From Verrucomicrobiota bacterium (GTDB lineage Bacteria > Verrucomicrobiota > Verrucomicrobiia > Opitutales > UBA953): a stretch of 8,219 nucleotides of DNA. Below, piece by piece: positions 5,377 through 8,219 of this stretch (position 1 is its first letter; the number at the start of each line of letters is the position of its first letter). The DNA is taken from positions 1-8,219 of the forward strand of contig RFQN01000058.1 of the NCBI GenBank assembly GCA_009924965.1. Direction: 5' to 3'. The notes beneath the pieces were generated by a model. The model had not been told where the DNA came from. It saw only the letters and a list, made by a program, of their open reading frames with translations, and searched no databases. A program made the position numbers and the translations under genes.

Positions 5377-8219
5377 TTACTTCTTTTCGACCTTGAGGTA
5401 GTCGAGTCCGAACATGTTGAGCGGCGTGGCCACGGGATTCGGAGTCAGAATCTTGACCTCGAGCTTATGCTCGCCGGCCGTGAGTTCATGGCGGCCACCA
5501 TCGAGTTCGCCGGTCGTGACGACTTCCTTCGGGTTGTAGAGGTCTAAGCCGCGGTCGGTGAGGAGCTTGCCGTCGAGGCGCAGCTCGAAGCGGCCGTAGT
5601 CATGGGCCTTGGTGCAGACGAAGGTGAGCTGATAGAGTCCCTTTTCGGCGATGGGCAGGGCCAAGGTCAGCGTGTCGCCCGGCTTCCCACCAGTCCACCA
5701 GAGGTGGTCGTTGCCGCTCCAGCGGCTGGCCTTAAAGGAAGCCATCGATTGACCCGAGGTCCGGCCGCCGGTGACGCCGAGGACCTTGAGGGCTTCGCCT
5801 TCAAGGGCGCCGTCGATCTTCCAGACGCCGGTCACGCGCGGGGCCAACGGGGTCTTGCCATCCGGCGACTGGAGGTAGGCGACGAGGTCGATGACCTGCT
5901 GCGGTTGCAGCGCGTCGAAGAGGCCTTCGGGCATCAACGAGACGCCCAGCACTTCGCGCGAGGCGACTTCGGCCTTCGCCACGGCGAGTTTCACGCCACC
6001 GGGCATGACCGTGTTGAAGACCTCGGCGGTCTCGGACTGCACGAGACCGCTAACAGTGTTGCCGTTCTTCAGTTTGAAGACGTTCAACTGATAGTCCTTC
6101 CCGATGAGCGCATTGGGATCGAGGACGTTCTCCAGGAGGTAATCGAGGTTCGCGCGGTTGGACCCGGTGAGGCTGGGGCCGACGAGGTTGCCTTCGCCGA
6201 AGAGCTGGTGGCAGAGGCCGCACGATTGCTGGAAGAGGGCCTTACCAGCGGCGAGGTCGGCACGGCGCAAGGGCTTCGCCTTCAGCAGGTCGACATACTT
6301 CGCCTTGTTCTTCGCGAAGTCGGCCTTCGTGGCGTTCACGGCGCCGATGACGCGGGCGATGAGCGCGTCCACCTGGGCGTTCTGCATCGACTTCAGTTGC
6401 CGCACCGCCACCGGCGAAAGCACCGCGCGATCCAAGGAGCCGGCGGCGATGGCCTCGAGGGTGAGCATGGCGGCCTGGGGGTTGGCGATGAGCGCCGGCA
6501 AGGCGTCGGAGCGTTCTTCGGTGGTGAAGGACTTGAACGCAGCAAGCAAGGCAGGGACGGTGGCGTCGTCGCCCAAGGTGGCGAGGGCCTGGATGACGAG
6601 TCGACGGAGTGGCCCCGAGACGGAGGCATCGGTGAGACGGGCCTGCAGGACCGGAGCCGCCGCGCGGTCACGCGCCTGCACGAGGACGGACAGCGCGCGC
6701 TGGCGGGCTGGGGCGGGTGCGTTGGCGTCGGCCAGCTGGGCGCGGAAATAGGCGCGGCTGGGCTCGTCGCCCGCGAGGGCATCCAGTTCGTTGACCAGGG
6801 AAAGCAGCTGCGGCGAAGCCTGCGCGCGCAAGGCCTTGGCTTGGGCGGCCCAGTCGGCCGGAGCCTTGAACGCCCCACCCTGCCGCACGCCGGCGACGAG
6901 GCCTTCCATCAGGCGCTCGCGCAAAGCCGCGTCGGCCTGCTGGGCCGCGATGCCGAGCAGCCGTTCGCGCCCGGCGGCGTCGACGGAGAGGCGGCGATAG
7001 ATGAATTCGGTGACCTTCGGCATCTTGGACGCCTGCACCAAAGCCATGCCTTGCGCGGCGTCGGCGCCGACGAGCGGCTCGATGCCATACCACAGCAGCA
7101 ACGGGAGGTTATGGTCCGTCGCATCATCGGCGCGGGCCAACAGGGGCGTCGCGACAGCGGCGCGCTCGGCGAGCGGAAGTCGGGCCAAGGCGGAAGCGAG
7201 TTCGCGACGGACGACGGGGGACTCCTCGTGCGCAGCCAGTTCGGCCAAACGGGGTCCGACGTGGCGGGTGCGCTCCGACATCAAACGGACGAACCAAGCA
7301 CGGAGGTGCTCATCCTTCGCGGTCGTACCGACGTCCAAAAGGTCGATCTTGCCGCGCACGCGGTCGCCCTCGAAGGCCGGGAAGACGCCGGCGGAGGCCA
7401 ACACCCACAGCGCGCGGAGGCGGCGCAGGGGTTCGGCCTGGAGCGAGCGGACGGTCGTCTCCGCGGTCAGCAAGGCACTGGCCGTGCCGAAGTCGACCTC
7501 AGCGCCATGACGCAACTCGACGGCGCGTTCGGCGAGGACCTTGCGGGCTTGGCGCACGAAGAACTCGTTCGGGTCGTCCAAGGCGATCGTGAGGAGCTCC
7601 TGGCTCTTCAGCGCCGTGAGGTCGCGGGCGCGCGACTTGGGCGCGCCGTAGCTGACGCGGTAGATGCGTCCGTTGCCGCGGTCCCAGATCTCCTGGTTGT
7701 TGTTGTGACAAGTCTGCTGGTCGGTCCAATCGGAGACGTAGAGCGCCCCATCGGGCCCGACGCGTTGCGAGACAGGGATGAACCAAGCGTCGTTGCTACG
7801 GACGAAATCTCCGGCATGGTGTCCGACGAACCCGCTGCCCTTGGGCTCGACGGCGTCGCCGAGCACGCGATGGCCGTGCAGGTTGCCGAAGAGCAGAAGG
7901 CCTTGGTAGTCGGCCGGGAAGTTGTCGCCGTTGTAGATGGCGAGGCCGCAATGCGCGTGGCCGCCGCCGGCCTCATCGGTGCTCTGGGGCTGAACAACGC
8001 CGCGCTCGGCCGGACGGTGCAGGACCGCGCCGGTGAAGTGCGCGTGGTCGGCGATGGTCTTGATGTCGTCGAAAGTGTACGGCTCAAAATGCTGGCCGGC
8101 CTGACGCTGATAGCGGCCGCCGGGGAACACGTGGTAGAGGTGCGGGATGACGCAGGCGGTGATGAACATCTCGCCGTGCTTATCATAGTCGAGGCCCCAG
8201 GGGTTGCTCGTGCCTTCGG
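5377..8219 (-). CDS. PVC-type heme-binding dehydrogenase, partial (N-terminus outside the window)
   Basis: The reading frame is open to the right edge and 946 C-terminal residues are visible, numbered here from the edge. An ATG at 8169 is internal: the residues before it (NPWGLDYDKHGE) continue the family sequence. Residues 1-190 are the end of a beta-propeller, with the conserved HCGLAIYNGDNFPADYQG (about 89-106) and SDWTDQQTCH (about 162-171). About 200-620 are HEAT-like helical repeats. The Verrucomicrobium-type heme domain (TIGR02603-like) has CGLCH at 666-670 and a probable distal Met at M762 in LMPEGL. Residues about 795-946 form a jelly-roll-like, probably carbohydrate-binding domain (HDYGRFELRLDGK, LNMFGLDYLKVE). 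The missing part should contain the signal peptide and the first propeller blades. The protein probably oxidises a carbohydrate-related substrate outside the cytoplasm and passes electrons to heme. It is the first visible gene of the operon, whose promoter is not in the window. Confidence 0.9.
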   Translation of the reverse strand, partial: EGTSNPWGLDYDKHGEMFITACVIPHLYHVFPGGRYQRQAGQHFEPYTFDDIKTIADHAHFTGAVLHRPAERGVVQPQSTDEAGGGHAHCGLAIYNGDNFPADYQGLLLFGNLHGHRVLGDAVEPKGSGFVGHHAGDFVRSNDAWFIPVSQRVGPDGALYVSDWTDQQTCHNNNQEIWDRGNGRIYRVSYGAPKSRARDLTALKSQELLTIALDDPNEFFVRQARKVLAERAVELRHGAEVDFGTASALLTAETTVRSLQAEPLRRLRALWVLASAGVFPAFEGDRVRGKIDLLDVGTTAKDEHLRAWFVRLMSERTRHVGPRLAELAAHEESPVVRRELASALARLPLAERAAVATPLLARADDATDHNLPLLLWYGIEPLVGADAAQGMALVQASKMPKVTEFIYRRLSVDAAGRERLLGIAAQQADAALRERLMEGLVAGVRQGGAFKAPADWAAQAKALRAQASPQLLSLVNELDALAGDEPSRAYFRAQLADANAPAPARQRALSVLVQARDRAAAPVLQARLTDASVSGPLRRLVIQALATLGDDATVPALLAAFKSFTTEERSDALPALIANPQAAMLTLEAIAAGSLDRAVLSPVAVRQLKSMQNAQVDALIARVIGAVNATKADFAKNKAKYVDLLKAKPLRRADLAAGKALFQQSCGLCHQLFGEGNLVGPSLTGSNRANLDYLLENVLDPNALIGKDYQLNVFKLKNGNTVSGLVQSETAEVFNTVMPGGVKLAVAKAEVASREVLGVSLMPEGLFDALQPQQVIDLVAYLQSPDGKTPLAPRVTGVWKIDGALEGEALKVLGVTGGRTSGQSMASFKASRWSGNDHLWWTGGKPGDTLTLALPIAEKGLYQLTFVCTKAHDYGRFELRLDGKLLTDRGLDLYNPKEVVTTGELDGGRHELTAGEHKLEVKILTPNPVATPLNMFGLDYLKVEKK

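Noticed and set aside
4449..5396. Plus-strand open frame (315 codons) opposite the lactonase-like gene
   Set aside because: It mirrors the SMP-30-like gene almost exactly, with no family motif of its own, so it is a codon-bias artefact.
8167..8169. ATG as the true start of heme dehydrogenase A
   Set aside because: The frame stays open to the window edge and the upstream residues continue the conserved family sequence, so this Met is internal.
1797..8219. Labelling the dehydrogenases as PQQ-dependent
   Set aside because: The propeller regions match the PVC family, but no PQQ-binding signature could be recognised, so the cofactor is left open.

Overview
The window is a high-GC bacterial segment that most likely comes from the Planctomycetes-Verrucomicrobia-Chlamydiae (PVC) superphylum, probably Verrucomicrobiota. 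The main reason is that it holds two large exported proteins of the 'Pirellula/Verrucomicrobium-type' membrane-bound dehydrogenase family. Both carry a beta-propeller region, HEAT-like helical repeats and a CxxCH heme site, an architecture concentrated in that superphylum. The assignment rests on family recognition, not on a search.

Layout: a lone plus-strand gene (55-909) encodes a cytoplasmic TIM-barrel sugar-phosphate isomerase/epimerase-like protein. A 64-bp convergent gap follows and contains a nested GC-rich hairpin. The rest (974-8219) is a block of four minus-strand genes separated by only 13, 21 and 16 bp, very likely one operon transcribed from right to left. In transcription order these are a PVC-type heme dehydrogenase cut off at its N-terminus by the window edge (5377-8219), an SMP-30/gluconolactonase-like protein (4404-5360), a second heme dehydrogenase with a C-terminal discoidin-like domain (1797-4382), and a small concanavalin-fold protein similar to the 3-keto-disaccharide hydrolase/DUF1080 group (974-1783). 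The three whole operon genes each start with a signal peptide, and the truncated one belongs to an exported family.

Taken together, the operon looks like an extracytoplasmic carbohydrate-processing module. Cytochrome-linked beta-propeller proteins could oxidise a sugar or glycoside, an SMP-30-type lactonase could open a lactone product, and a concanavalin-fold protein could bind or cleave a (keto)glycan. The convergent isomerase would fit downstream processing in the cytoplasm. The family assignments are well supported. The substrate and the order of steps are inference.

No RNA genes, mobile elements, CRISPR arrays or insertion sequences were seen, and no stretch above 300 bases lacks a gene. 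None of the four visible start codons has a clear Shine-Dalgarno sequence; instead each follows a short C/T-rich leader. The more unusual points are the Cys/His cluster in the concanavalin-fold protein, the two heme dehydrogenases with different C-terminal modules in one operon, and the shared C-rich leader.
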